From contig OX393572.1 in the NCBI GenBank assembly GCA_947652115.1, positions 8,862,966 through 8,926,965 on the forward strand: a stretch of DNA of 64,000 nucleotides, read 5' to 3'. Below are positions 20,651-33,406 of the stretch, in pieces. Position 1 is the first letter of the stretch, and each line of letters opens with the position of its first letter. A program made the position numbers and the translations under genes. The notes under the pieces were generated by a model. That model worked only from the letters and a program-made list of their open reading frames with translations, searched no databases and was not told the origin of the DNA. Origin of the DNA: Blastomussa wellsi (taxonomy: Eukaryota > Cnidaria > Anthozoa > Scleractinia > Plerogyridae).

Positions 20651-21610
20651 GTTACTGATTTCCATCCTAAAAACCAGTTTATACTAGTTAATATGGGTTA
20701 ACCGTAATTTTTTTTTTATTGAAGGGGTGGGGTATACACATATCACTGGCCGCCATATGATTGGAGGGGATACACATCACTAGTGATATGTGTATGGCGA
20801 TACACCTATCACAGGGATGCACGTATCACTCTGACATCGGAACCAGTGGTTGTTCATGTTCAACTGGCTAGCAGAGTGAAAAACTGGCAAGGATGAAGTT
20901 ATCCACTATGGGTTGTTGCATCACAAAGTAATTACCTTAACATCTGCAGAACTGCAGTTCGTTACAGGTTTTGTCTACATGAGCATCAAAACTAGCTTGA
21001 GAAGGGTAGCACTTGAGACACTAGCTGTTTCAGTTCCACTGGCTAACACACAGAACATATGCTCCAACTTGGAAGGGAGACGTTTCCCTGTCACCATGCA
21101 ATAATGCTTTGGTTGCAATTTGACTTGAAACTCGTCCACATAAATTGACTGTTTTTGACAATTGATACAAGTTCATTAGTTGCCCGCATAAGGTACGTGT
21201 GATTTTTTTCTGCTTTGTTATCAACATTAATTTTATACTTGTGACTTTCTTGTCAATAAAAGCTAATGCATGCCTCGCAATAATGATTCAGGATTTAGGA
21301 AAAGAGTTTGAACACGCGTATGATAGTTGATGATAGTTTGGGGAGTTAAACTATCATTGACTATCCTGCACATTCTATCTTGATCTTTGTGACGAGATGA
21401 CTTAGCTTGGGGGCAAGTTTGTTGGTTGCGAGGTTATTTCGTGGTGGCGAGATGCCCCGGTGGCAAGGTGCCTAGCATTAATAATAGCGATTCCCATGAT
21501 GATTAGGTTATTTTTATTTAAACTGAAGCAGTTTGTTCATTACGTCCCGGAAACACGGATCACCAACAACACCTGGCCTCCCTCTTGCTGAAGCGTTTAC
21601 ATGATGGCAA

Positions 21611-22093
21611 TCAGGAGCTGTGGTGATGGCTGATTAATAACGGAGATAAAACATGGATAACAACAACAGCATAATTATTTTGAAACTGTTCACTTATGCA
21701 GAACAAGGTCTTTAAACAGGATGGTCTGCTCCAAGACTCTGTTGTAACTGCCGTATCTGCAACAGAAGTTGAGTCTATAGGATCTGCTTGGGTTTCAGCT
21801 ACTTTGGAGATTTCGTGCTCTTCGGGAGTTCTGTACAGCTTAAAAAATGAACTGTTTCTCCATTTCACTACGCCGCCAGGTGATTTCAGGGTTACTTCTT
21901 TCCCTTCTTTGGTCTGAACAATGTAACGTTTGGGATCAAAGTTGGATGCTGACTTTCCAGTTAGCTCGGTGTTCTTGACAAGAACTAAATCTCCAGGAGC
22001 CACTGGGTTGTTGACAGCCTGGTGTTGTTTGTCAGCATACAATTTGCCGTTAAACTTCTGACTCCAGTCGCGATCTCTAATTCCTTCGTCCAA
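21611..22093 (-). pseudogene. Gypsy integrase C-terminal region
   Basis: The frame has the typical post-catalytic integrase region: PGDLVLVKN, then FDPKRYIVQTKEG, then a Ser/Phe-rich stretch ending KLYR. The catalytic DDE core is not in this frame. Just upstream on this strand a 49-bp segment is tandemly duplicated (about 22098-22190). Confidence 0.7.
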
Positions 22094-22798
22094 AACACTT
22101 GTGTTGGGACGTAGTTAGGTTCTCAGTTCTCCGCCAAACATCATAAATGTTTGGACGTAGTTAGGTTCTCAGTTCTCTGCCAAACATCATAAATGCTGGG
22201 GTGCTCCTATGTTACTGTGAGGGGTTGTCCTACTTTGTAGTATTAGACATTCAAACTGGAGATTGGTCACAGTAAAAATTGCCTCATTACATTAGTGTGA
22301 AAAATGAACTTTGTGTACTGGGAAAGTTATTGCAGTGCTCTCGCGTCTCATGCATTGAGCGGGAGACTCGCGCAAACGAATTCAATCTTACGCTTTCACA
22401 CTGAAACTATTAGTTCTCACGCATTTAAGGTTCCTTACTTCTTTAGTTAAGTACTGACACAAATATCTTTTTGGATATAATTACTTTGTATGCGCTTCAA
22501 ACACTTTATTCTTGTCCAGAGCCAACTTTTCTGGTCAGTGGGATCTAAACAGTTATTTTTAAAGCATTACATTCCTGCTCAGAATGAAGGAAAACATGTC
22601 TTAGCTACTACATAACACTACACAGTTCAGGATCATTTTCAGATAACCTTTCTACTTCTCTTGCAGACATGGCTACTTTCTTGCGCTGTAACTCAAAGAA
22701 AGTCAGCGTAATTTACACTTTTCTGAAAGGGCATCCTCAATATTTGTCCAACCAGGGTGGTAGACCACATTAAAATTGTAGGCGTGAAGACGAAGGAC

Positions 22799-23400
22799 CT
22801 ATCTCTCTATTCGTGTGGAAGGTTTGGAGGACTTGTTGTACATGTACTGTAGAGGTTTATGGTCTGTTTCCAACTCAAATTGTTGGCCACAAACATGAAG
22901 CCGGAATCTCTCACAAACGCATACTAACTCAAGACCTTTCTCTGTTTCTGAATATCTTTTTTGACATCTGTGAGATTCCTTGATGCGTATGAAACTACTC
23001 TCCACATGTCATCTTGCAGCTGAGTTAGGACAGCTGCTATGCCTGTTGGACCAGCATCAGCAACAGTCTGTGTTTTGCACTTGTTTCTGAAGAAAGCAAG
23101 TGTTTCTGCTTGTGTTCGAAGTACTTTCAATTTTTGGAAGGATTTCTGCTGGGCATATCCCCACAAAAACTGTTGGTTCTTTCTTGTAAGCACTCTGAGG
23201 GGTTCAGCAAACTGGGCAAAATCTGGCAAGAATTTGGCACAATATTGCACTAGCCCTTGGAAAGATCTAACTTCTGCAGCGTTTTGGGGGCTTGGCATTT
23301 TGAATATTTGCAGCAACCTTCTCTCTTTGTTGGGCAAAATTCCTTTACTGCTTAGATCATGTCCAAAGAATGTTAGTTTAGGAAGCATAAACTGGCACTT
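22799..23400 (-). pseudogene. Gypsy RT connection and RNase H, frameshifted
   Basis: The frame begins with FFGHDLSSKGILP and EVRSFQGLVQYCAKFLPDF, the usual Gypsy sequence after the RT palm, followed by RNase H sequence (DAGPTGIAAVLTQ). After a frame change near 22930 it continues with CGQQFELETDHKPLQY. The palm with its catalytic aspartates is absent because protease sequence joins this directly near 23400. Confidence 0.75.
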
Positions 23401-23402
23401 CT

Positions 23403-23900
23403 TTACACAGCTAACAGGTTCTCATCATGCTCCTGAACTCCTGGTTTGGCTTGGCCATATGCAAACAGCTTCTTTTCACTTTTCCGGGACTGACATTTCA
23501 CTCCTTTTTGTTTCAGGCTCTCCCACATAGCACGATCCACAATGTTATGTGTTGCTCCAGAATCAATAAGAGCATTTTCCACATGCACACCTCCAACACA
23601 CAGATCAACAACTCGACTCTTATCATTGCCACCCTTAACAACAAAAGCATAATAATCTTCTTGTGGTTTCCCTGTAACTTGGTTAGCTCCATCAACACGG
23701 TGCTTTTCATTTTAACGTTTCTTCAAGGTGCCTTGGACTTACAACAAACAGCAAAATGACCGTCATAACCACACTAACACATTTTCCCAAGTGCTGGACA
23801 ACTGTTGTCTCCTCCAAGATAACCAGTTGCATTATAACTGTGGTAACACTTCTTATCTCCACGTTTTTTGTTATCAGACTTTCCTTTCTTTCCTTTTCTT
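23403..23900 (-). pseudogene. Gypsy aspartic protease and CCHC zinc knuckle
   Basis: The protease active site appears as ALIDSGATHNIVD. Upstream on this strand, near 23.76-23.80 kb, a degraded CxxCGYDGHF motif resembles a nucleocapsid zinc knuckle. Frames are broken. Confidence 0.65.
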
Positions 23901-24219
23901 TTGTGATGTTTTACAAAGTTTACCTGCTCATCTGGCTCATGGCCTTCCATAGACTAGATCTGGGTGTCAACGGCTTCATGAATTCTTGCCGTTTCTTGCA
24001 ACACAGACAAAGTTGCAGTACTTGCTTTCTCAAGAAACTTCTGTCATAGTGTTGGATGTCTGCATTTTTCAATGATTTGATCTTGGATTGCTTAATGCTT
24101 ATCTAGAAATTCACATGATATAGCTTTCTGGCGCAGACAGCAAACAAACTGATTGATGGTCTCGCCCTCCAGTTGTTGCATTTGATGAAAAAAGAACATT
24201 GACTTTAGGCGTAAAATAA

Positions 24220-24502
24220 TTATCGGGTGATGCTAAACAACCCTTTAAAAGAGTTTCTTATAATTCCATACTTCCCAAATACAACAACAGTGCCACTTTG
24301 TTTCTCCTTTCGACGCCACATTGAGGTTGAAAGTTCGCTTCCATTTCTTCCACCGAACTGACAGTGAATTTGGCTCTCCCTTGGGGTCGAAGCAAGGTAG
24401 GCCACGGACTTCTAAGACTCATTTCACAGTCGCCCCACCAACGTTAGTGGATGATGTGCTCGATTCGCCTCCTTGTTGTTCGGTCATTCCAGTTGAGGAC
24501 AT
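24220..24502 (-). pseudogene. Gypsy gag-like start
   Basis: An ATG at 24502-24500 (minus) opens a Ser/Thr/Gly/Gln-rich N-terminus, followed after frame changes by a region containing KFTVSSVEEME. The position just inside the presumed LTR supports gag. Identification is by context only. Confidence 0.45.
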
Positions 24503-24899
24503 TTCGATTGCATTAGCAAAACTTCTGTACGAATTTAATCATAGACCACTTTGGAATCCCATCCTCATCACCACACGTGGTGATGGCCGATTAATAACAG
24601 AGATTAACATGGATAACAAAAACTTTAATCTTGCAGCCAGCATGCCATGTTACACAACCATGGCTTCTAGCGAACCTAATGCTTTGTATAACTGCACAAA
24701 ATATCTCTTACACAGCATGAAAACACTACAAGAGCAACAATGACTTTGACGAATGGCATAATGGACTGCACCGCCGAGCTTCTGGCAAGTGGAATATGCC
24801 ATTCTACCTCCTTTTTTATTTTTTTATTTGTTGCAACACTAACATTATTTACGTATACAACACTAACATTGCTTACAGTATTTAACACCAACATACTTT

Positions 24900-27800
24900 A
24901 AATTATTTACAGTACTTAACACTCACATTACTAACAATACTAAAAACTACTTACTACCTCCTGCTCAACTACCTCCTCCTCATTCTAGCTCCTGCTCAAC
25001 CTTCTTCATCAAGAGGCCCAGTTGACAGCATTAAGAATCCATTTAGTGTCAGAGAAAAAACTGAAACGGATTCAAAGGCAAAATACCTTTCTCTTAAGCG
25101 AAAGTATTCAAACTATGTGATTTCTCCAATCAAAGAAAAAATGCTGAGAAATTTCTTAGGCAATAATGTTCACTTCTAAATGGACCATCCAGAGTATTCA
25201 CTGGTTGTTCATGATCAAATTGATAGTTGACTGTATCTACTGTGTTATAAATTTGACATTTCAGCGGTGGCAACCTGTAAATAGTTCCCTCATATAATGT
25301 ACACAGGTCAATGCACACAATGTGGAGAAACAAAGTTAACTTTTCTCCCTAGTATCCCTTTATCTGAGACACACGTGAGTTTTTACCTTTTATACCTATT
25401 AGGTTGCATGACCACCAGGATTATGCACACATCCCATTGTGTAACTTAAGAGTTCATACTTATATAGGGGTAAGCATTAAATTTGATTTGTTTGCTGTGA
25501 AACAGTCGTTGCATGACTTTCCTTTCTACCTCAAAACAAGTCTTTGATGTCATGTGAATCCACCAAAAGAATAGTGATAGTGATGTTCATTTGTCTTACA
25601 TGTATCTTAGCAAAATAACTTTGACTCAGATCGTGTAGGTGAATCGGCTCAGATCGTGTAGGCAAAATGACTTGTAAGCAAAACGACCAACATCCATCCT
25701 GAACTTTTAGTCACCACCAGTGACATTTTAGTTGCACTGGTGACTGTATCGGTCCCAATTTCAGACCTTGATTTTTATTAGTAATAACTAAATGTTGGTC
25801 ATAACTAAATGTTGGTCAATCCAAGCATCATGTTTTTTTAGAAAAATGTTTCATGCCATTCATCTCTTTTGACACAAGTTCTCAATCAAAGTAGGCAGCA
25901 AAATCATGCAAAGTAGCAGGCAAAATGTAACCTGCGAAGTTCGCCAGCCACCGGCCCTTATTGAATCAATCAATCAATCAATCAATATCTTTATTACCGT
26001 GTCTATGTATTTAGCTCATAGCTAAACCCTGCCATCAGTGAATTGGAGAATGAGTCCGTAGAAAGATCGATATGAGTTCATCAAACTGTTACACCTTGGA
26101 TTAAACTTAACATCTTAAGAAACCCGGGCAAGCAAAGAATCTGTCAGTGATAACAAGAAGGAAATCTCACCTAGTGTCGAAAGGTCATTGTTTAACCAGT
26201 CTCCAGAGATATTGACCACCTTCCAGAGTAGCTGGTGGCAGAAGTTTATTGCTGATGGCTTTGAATGCTAGTTGCATAAATAGCCACTGGTACCATGTTT
26301 TGTTTGGGATTGCCGGTCGGCCGATTTTGGCTGCTAGTCTCGCCACTAGTTTCCCGTCTGCCCTTTTTTTGCTCTCTAGCAGTTTGTTTCTCTTTTGTCT
26401 TTCCTTTGTCAGAATCATTTCTGTTGACTCTGACTTAACCTGTTGCAGCAAATTAATTTGACTGTGAAATAATATTAAGTAGTGTGGACTTCAATCAGCT
26501 AATTTGGTGAGGAATCTCTAGAGTTCTCGTTTGAGTTCTGTTGTGAACAACTGAGACAGCTTTTTATTCTCTCGTCAGAGGGGTGGACTGTGATATCATC
26601 AGAGAGTGGGTATCCCCCCAAGCTGATGTCATCAACTAGTTGCATGTTGTGGGGTTTTCCCCCTAAGCTGATGTCACCAGGGCAGGGTTAGGGGGTATTG
26701 GGCTGCTCCTCAATTTTTTATGGTGGGCATTTTGAATAAAATTGTTCCTCATTGCTCCTCTTTGCTCTTCATTGCTTATGTTATTGCTCCTCATTGTTTA
26801 CATCATTGCTTCTCTTTGCTCTTCTTTGCTCCTCTTTGCTTACATCATTTTTTTTCTCAAACTTTTATTGGTGGCCATTTTAAATAACTTAGCCATCATA
26901 TTGGTCCCTATATTACTACTTGAAGAAACAATTCAGGGTTTCTCAAGACAATTAAAGGTCGCTGGAATAATTCTTACCCTGGTTCCAGAGGTTTTCTCTT
27001 TCGTGGTTACTGAAAGGAGTGACCTAAAACCCGACATAACTAATCAAACTGTTCAGTAATCATGCAAACTCAATCAAACTTAATTGAACGATTGGTTGAA
27101 TAATCAAACACAATTGAACCAATAAAATTTGCATTAGAGAGTTCCATTGAGTTTGTTCCATTGAGTTCATCTTCTAAAATTTACCCTAGGTGCCACCAGA
27201 AGTTTGAAAACAGTTGTAAGTACATGTAACAGCTACAAACATATAAATAATTTCTAGTATCTTTATTAAAGCAATATTTGGGTGAGGAAATTACATTGAT
27301 TTTACAAATGAAAGAATAAACAGTGAATTCAGTGGTCTTCAGTTCCTGGGCTGCCAGTTTCCCCAGATGTTCCTGTGATAACCGTATGCCGGCCCAAAGG
27401 CAAAATAATGTGAACTTTTGTAATATTTTGTTTGTTTCTTTGCTCTCGAACTTGTTTAATAGAAGTTGCTTTTTGGCTGAAGTGAGTGCATCTGACTGTC
27501 AATCCCGAGTCGACCGTTCCAGCCTCGAGTAGAATGCAGTCAAACTTAATCAAACTAATCTAACTCAATCGAACCCAATTGGCATTAGATTGTGTCCAAG
27601 TGTTCAAATTTTTTTGGGAGAGTTCTATTATGTCTGATTACCGAACTCAATCGAACCCTGGCACAATCGTGGGAGTGGTGTTCGATTGGATTTGATTAAT
27701 TGAACGTTCGCTTTAGTTAGATTAGTTACATCAGGATAAAAGATAATTGTCGCCTTGAGAACACTGCGTGCTTTCATAAAACATTGAATCCCTGTTGACT

Positions 27801-27950
27801 AAATATGCGTGCCTTTATCTTCCTGCAGAAATTGCAGTTTGGTTGAAATTATACCGTTTCTGAAAGCTGATAATTAAGAGATTATGGGGTGTATTTAAGG
27901 TCCTGCTCCTAAACGAATACCAAAAGCCCCACTCTTCTATTTCAAATTTT
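24900..27950. other. Intronic low-complexity sequence
   Basis: Within JMJD4 intron 1. It holds an (ATCA)n run at about 25966-25990, a degenerate TTGCTCCTC/TTGCTCTTC repeat at about 26735-26850, and AT-rich stretches with repeated AATTGAACC motifs at 27050-27720. A minus-strand open frame at 26185-26451 has no recognisable domain. Confidence 0.45.
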
Positions 27951-28365
27951 ATACCTGCCAACTTTTATACCTGCCATCCCGAGTCAAAAGTGTGAGATTT
28001 TTATCAGCGTTTTGAAGACGATCGTTTCTCTTTTCAATAGTGTCCAAACATTTTTTGGCCCAAGTGCAAGGATGTGTTTTGTCAGACAGAAAGTTGCCGA
28101 AATGTCATCCCATGCACTTTTTCTTTATTTTTTGAAGTATTTGGGTTAAGTACCATAATTTACATGAACATTTCTTTTATTGTCTTGCTTGAAGTTTACA
28201 TTGTTTTTAGAAATTGTGTCATTTGAGGCTATAATATCTCAAACTTTTCAGAGAGACATGAGTAATTGGTTCCCATGCAAGCTCATGCAAGAGTAGACGT
28301 GAGATTGAAGTTTTTGACTCACAGGCATGAGACTCGCTCACAATGTGTGATAATTGGCAGGTCTA
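27950..28365. repeat. Second MITE-like repeat with TATACCTGCCA ends
   Basis: The left end has two adjacent copies of TATACCTGCCA and the right end reads TTGGCAGGTCTA. The ends match the segment at 1117-1499; the interiors share only short pieces. Nothing is encoded. Confidence 0.4.
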
Positions 28366-28508
28366 AAATTTAAGTTCCCTTAACATAAGGGAAACAGCAG
28401 ATAAAATTTGAATTAAAAATCTGTTGTGAGTTCTATTTTGGTGGAATGACCTTAAAATATGTCATTAGGGGAAATGCTATTTTGACCACTATTTTGTGTT
28501 CCACTTAG

Positions 28509-28619
28509 GTCATGCTGTAGCACCTGTGGCTAACTGCTGTCAAGCACAATATGGCAGTCAAGTCAAGAAAGACATGTCAGTAAAAGAGTATTGTGATTAC
28601 TTGAAAAAAAGGTCTCAAG
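28509..28619 (+). CDS. JMJD4: JMJD4-like hydroxylase, exon 2
   Basis: A 111-bp exon between a CACTTAG acceptor and a GTAATG donor. It encodes APVANC and a segment ending VKEYCDYLKKRSQ, matching the JMJD4 region before the JmjC core. Phases agree with exon 1 (split Gly codon) and exon 3 (split Gly codon). Intron 1 is 13.4 kb and filled with transposon debris. Confidence 0.75.
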
Positions 28620-30740
28620 GTAATGTGATCCATTTATGTTTAATAATTAAGTGTTAATTACAGTACTTCTGTCAGCGTTGTGAATTACTACTCGCCTGCT
28701 CGCCGTGGTGAGTATCAAAACCATCAGGCGAGTGCAAATCACGGATCACTTGCCTGGTTTGGGGAGTACGATTTTCATGTCCAGAAATTATATTCAAAAT
28801 AGCTGTAACTTTTTACTTTCCAAAATCTAGTCTACACTCTCCACAAGGGGTAAAGCTTAAATTACAATATTTGCTTACTATGTTTACTATGTTGAAATCT
28901 CATTCAAGTGTTGATCGATCACAAAATCCTGAATTGTAAACATACAAAAATGACTTCTACTTGGTAATCGTTACATGATTCATTAGTGCAGCTCCTATGC
29001 AGACTAGCTTTCTTTTGGCAAATGTGACAGACTCATATGATGGTGAGATAGAGCCTGAGATTTCTGAGGAATATGTCATGAGATAACTGGAAAATGTAGT
29101 GTATGAGCAGAAACTAGGTGCACAAACTGTTAAAATCCCCTCACAACCTTCTAAACTTTGTTGGACTAGCTTAAACTAAGGAACAGTGTATATTATGTTA
29201 TTGGGGTGGAAAGGGAGCTAATTGCCCAAATGTTTTTGTGTGTGGAGCAGACTGGCCATGGGTGAGTGAAAACATACCTGGGAAGGTGCAGCTTAAAGGC
29301 CACTCCCCATCTAGGCAAGTGCTCCAAAAAATTTAGTTTATAACCCTGGAAATTTCCTTTTCTAGTTGAATTTTCTCCTAATTACTATTTTGCAACTTCA
29401 ATGTTGGCCATACGGAACAGTTGACATAATGTTCAAATAAGGTTTAAACCACCTTAACTAGTTTACATTTAACCCATTGACTCCTAAACCGGCCGTAACT
29501 TGCCGTGACAGACCTTGACCTTTGTTCCACTTCTGACGTCATCAGCTTTGACCAAAATCGGAATCCCATTTATCCCAGTTCTACAGAAGGGAAAGAGCTT
29601 TCCAATGATACCCAGATGATATTTATTGGGCCAATGGAGCTTGCAATATACAGGAAAACACTTAGAATTTTCTGCCAAAATCTAGAGGAAAATTTTTCTC
29701 ACTTACCCTTGGCTACTCCATGTTGAGTATTTCCCGTCTCAATGATGCTTTTGTGGGAATTCTTGAACTGAAAGCAAGCCCAGTAAAAGGCCAACAAAAT
29801 TATAAAAAAAATACAAGGAAAGGAGAAAGGAAAAGCGAAAAATAAAAATAAAGAAATCGAAAAGCCTAAAGACGTGGGTCACTTTCTCGTCCAAAAGCTA
29901 TCTCGAAATTTTGATTTGTGCGCATGCCCGAGCTAAAATATCGTTAAATGCTATACTAGTGAAAAATCTGGCATGCCTTCATTCTGCAAATGCATTTTGG
30001 AGATATTTGAAGCATATTTAGACTATAACTGACTAGAAAATGTTCAAAATGTCTAAAAAACACGTTTTTTTCAAAAATCTCCAGGAGTCAAGTAACAATT
30101 GTCCTGCAAAATCGTGCGAAATATTCCCTGATACTTAGCCGCAAGATTGAGCAGGATAATTGTCAATAAAGCACATTTTACATCTAGAAAATTCGACGTT
30201 AAGCGGTAAGGTAAACGTATACAGATGACAGATAACATTATCGCTTCATGACCATATATGGGATATATATGTGACGATTTGTTGAATAGTAATACTGCAT
30301 GTGCTTCAGTTTGTGGCTGAACTACAAAAATATCATTTCTGAATATAAAAAGAACATGGGCTACATGCTTAGCTTCTCTTATAAATTTGTCCTGCATACA
30401 TTTATTTCTTTGTCTGTGAGTGATGTAAGTTTTCAAAGATTCAAAGCCTTAAAATCTCGCTGATCTTAAAGTTTCACAAGATCTTTTAAACATCTGGATA
30501 CAGTTTTTTATAGCATGATGTTATCCAGCCTCGTTCCCAGATTCCTCTTGTTTCTACCCCCTGGAGTGTGAGAGAGGACTTGAAGGAGAGGGCCCTGGCC
30601 CCAGCAGTCATCTCCCCAAGTAATATATGCTAAATGCAAAATTGATTGTAATGGCATCAGCAAAGATAGCCATAATTATATTTAGAGAAGAAAGGAAACA
30701 GAAACGTTTATTTTGTTTGACAAAAAAATCTGATCTGTAG

Positions 30741-30789
30741 GTGTCGATGATGCTGAGATACTTTACCTAAAAGATTGGCATTTTTGCAA
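30741..30789 (+). CDS. JMJD4: JMJD4-like hydroxylase, exon 3
   Basis: A 49-bp exon between an ATCTGTAG acceptor and a perfect GTAAGT donor. It encodes EILYLKDWHFC, a conserved JMJD4 segment just before the JmjC barrel. It ends in phase 2. I did not find the next exon; if the gene is intact, the Maverick cluster from 33 kb onward lies in its intron 3 or beyond. Confidence 0.75.
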
Positions 30790-31520
30790 GTAAGTCAGCA
30801 TTATTTTTAGATGGATTTATGCTTATCCTTGTGATGGCATTTGATAACATTATTAAATAACATTAACATTTTGTTTAGAACCCATTGTCATACCCAAAAA
30901 CAAAGGAAAATAAAATTCGAACAAAAGATAAAATTGAGCCATAGCATATACAATAGATAAGATGACAGGGTGCACTCTTTCCGGTGATCCTCGAAGTTCA
31001 GGACCTTTGGAAGCTGTGTTTTCATGAGCGAATTTTCAAGTGACTTGGCGAGTGGGAATCTTTGAACCATGAATGTTATGACAGCAACTCACGAGTAAAT
31101 CACGGTTATTACAGCAAAAAGCCAGGCAAAGAGATTGATAAACTCAAGCTCAGCCATAATTGCGTTCGTAGAATGCAGTCCTAATCCAGTCTTGAGCGAG
31201 ATTTTATGGGTCGGCTCACCTTGGTACAAAGTTGTGACACCGATTTGGCCGCCCCGCAGCAGGGGCGAAAAACAAGCTACATCAGTGCCAAGCCATGTGC
31301 TGTGTGTACGCAAAGCGGCCATGATTTGTTTTCAGAAATTTAAGTCATGAAGTTCCTAAATTGGCCACAATTTGTGGTCAGAAATCTAACAAATGCAGAA
31401 GCGTGCCAATGATATCATCAAAGCTCAGAGCAACATTCTCCGAAGGATCCATTACTACCGATAAAGATGATTGAAGCTTGTGGAAATGAGAGTGATTACA
31501 AATTTTCAGCTGGGTAAATT
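30790..31520. other. No recognisable gene
   Basis: Sequence downstream of JMJD4 exon 3. Open frames are short and overlap on both strands; no domain or repeat is recognised. Confidence 0.4.
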
Positions 31521-31526
31521 TATTGT

Positions 31527-31709
31527 GAAAGATTAATTAATCAACATGACACGAACATGGGACAAAGAAAAAATCTGAGTCCCCGACAGGAATCGAACCC
31601 ATGACCTCCCGAACACCGGCGGGCAGTCATGGGTTCGATTCCTGTCGGGGACTCAGAATTTTTTCTTTGTCCCACGCTTGTGTCATGTTGATTAATGAAT
31701 CTTTCACAA
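31527..31709. repeat. Inverted pair of tRNA-like SINE pieces (palindrome)
   Basis: Two arms of about 80 bp are reverse complements around a 17-bp GC-rich spacer. Each arm contains a tRNA T-arm/acceptor-like string with a pol III B box (GGTTCGATTCC, then TGTCGGGGAC). The tail GTCATGTTGATTAA is also shared. No full cloverleaf is present, so this is a tRNA-derived repeat and not a tRNA gene. Confidence 0.65.
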
Positions 31710-31899
31710 TGACTGAAGCTTCTTATTACAACATCAGAAACCTGCCTGCTGCTGGTGTGTTTTCTAGGAAACAGATGCTGCAATTCGCCCAAGCAACAAA
31801 CTCAGCTGCTTTTCATTGGAGATTCAACTTCTGTCCGCGTACAGAGTTGTGAGGTTAAGAACCTTGTAGTTTAGTAATGTACAATTCCTGGTGCAAACT

Positions 31900-32430
31900 T
31901 GAACTTTATTTTTATTTAAGCAAGGGTAGATCTATCAGATAAAATAATAATAATAAAAATTACAATCTACTTTAATCTATATAAATATGATCTAAAAATT
32001 TAAATAGTAAAAATAGAGAAAATAAAGACATTCTTTCGAAAAGATTGAAGTGAGTTTGCTTGCCACAATTCAGGGGACAAGCTGTTCCAGATAACCGCAC
32101 CATTATAGCTAAAGCTATTTTTCAGGAAATTGGTGCGGGGCAATGGAACAGCTAGTCTGTTTTCAGAGTTCCTTAAATTATAAGGTGGATCATATTTAGT
32201 GAAAAGAGAACCAAGATAGTCCGGCGCAAGACCATGTATAGATTTATAGACCATAATGACCACTTGTATTTGTAGCTGAGTATCCAACCGTTTCCAGTTG
32301 AGTTGCTCAAAAAGAGGACCAGCGCTTGTGCCATAACTGGAGAAGGTTAGAATACGGGCAGCCCGATTTTGGTTTAACTCCCAGTGTGTCCTGATAAAGT
32401 AATTTCTTAATGTCTTCTTCAATGCTCACT
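31900..32430 (-). mobile_element. Non-LTR retrotransposon 3' fragment (CR1/L2/Rex1-like)
   Basis: The minus-strand frame 32422-32000 matches the C-terminal region downstream of non-LTR RTs, with NRAARILTFSSY, YKSIHGLAPDYL and NGAVIWNSLSPEL. It is followed by an AT-rich tail with an (AATAAT) run at 31940-31955, as expected for a 5'-truncated insertion. Confidence 0.75.
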
Positions 32431-32641
32431 GTCCCAACTTCAACGGCTGTATGCTGGAATTAGTAACCTGTCCTAAAATGTACCAACCAAAGCAGTTGTA
32501 ATCGGCTCTCCTGGTTCCCAATTTAAGGTATGAATGTCAACGAATGCAGCGACGGGATCTGTACCAATTTGAAGATCAATTGTTCAACCAGATAGATGCA
32601 GTTTGTTTGCAACTGGCTGAGGGAAGTGTTGAATAGTTCCC

Positions 32642-32775
32642 AGTAGTAACCCTGGGATTAGATGAATGACACCTTATCTTCAGACATGTATTTTTTTTGG
32701 GGGGGGAGGGGGGTTAAAAAGGAAAATACATGTCTGAAGATAAGGTGTGTATTCATTTAATCCCAGGGTTACTAC
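32642..32775. mobile_element. Foldback element with G-rich loop
   Basis: Arms of about 52 bp (32642-32694 and 32724-32775), beginning AGTAGTAACCCTGGGATTA, are near-perfect reverse complements. The loop holds a run of eight or more G followed by GAGGGGGG, which could form a quadruplex. Confidence 0.7.
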
Positions 32776-33180
32776 TAAGGAAGGAGGAGCGGTAATCAAC
32801 AATCAATTTTCGACAACCAATTTTTGACAACCACCTGTCATTGTAACCAAAAAGTTTTGGCAACCAAGTGTTGCATTCTTGTTATTAAAGCAACAAATTA
32901 TTTTCTCACATCACACAAACACTTCATCCACTATAACCACGAGTGTAAAAAAAGATGAACGCGTCATGCGTGGCGTTGTGTGATGTTATGTGACGGTCGG
33001 TCACGCATGGCATTGCGTGACAGGTCACAAAAATGGACAAAACCCTTGTCAGGGGGTGCTTGGCTGGCTGTTCATTGCCTGGCCCTGGCCAGGACTTTCC
33101 CGCCACTGTCAAGGCAGCTGTCAGTTCCCATTTTACCTCTCGGAGCGAGGTTTGAAATCCCGCGTTATCTAATTTTTATA
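32776..33180. other. Unassigned spacer with short repeated motifs
   Basis: TTTTYGACAACCA recurs at about 32800-32830. At 32960-33030 related GTGRCG/GCATGGC and TGTGTGATG motifs recur in both orientations. No gene is seen. Confidence 0.35.
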
Positions 33181-33406
33181 ACACTCAGAGAGATTTTTGT
33201 GTTTTTTCTCTCAAAGTTTAGTTCAAATTTGTGCTGGACGCCGCCAGTTTTTTTCGAAACTCTTGCCGAATCTGGTTTTTTATCTTCTCAAGATCCGGCT
33301 GGCTTTTTAGCGAAGTTTGATCGTAAAGTCTCTTTGATTTCACGATATTTCTGCATTTTACATGTTATTTGTTTGATTGTTATCGTCAAGAGCTTGAGAG
33401 ACAGAG

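Larger units (their letters stand above)
21540..24620 (-). mobile_element. Gypsy-type LTR retrotransposon, decayed, minus strand
   Basis: Gag-like, CCHC, protease, RT-connection/RNase H and integrase-tail segments follow one another on the minus strand. A similar about 40-bp sequence occurs at 21621-21660 and 24579-24618; read on the minus strand each begins TGTTATCCATGTT, fitting an LTR start. Similarity ends after about 43 bp, so full LTRs cannot be delimited. The polymerase core of RT is missing. Confidence 0.7.

Noticed and set aside
20725..20830. Possible small MITE built on ATACACATATCACT
   Set aside because: The inverted pieces are short and overlapping, with no clear ends or target duplication.
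29505..29726. 73-aa plus-strand frame in JMJD4 intron 2
   Set aside because: It may belong to a dispersed repeat, but no family could be named from sequence alone.
30071..30436. 121-aa minus-strand frame in JMJD4 intron 2
   Set aside because: No recognisable domain, repeat or splice context; likely chance.
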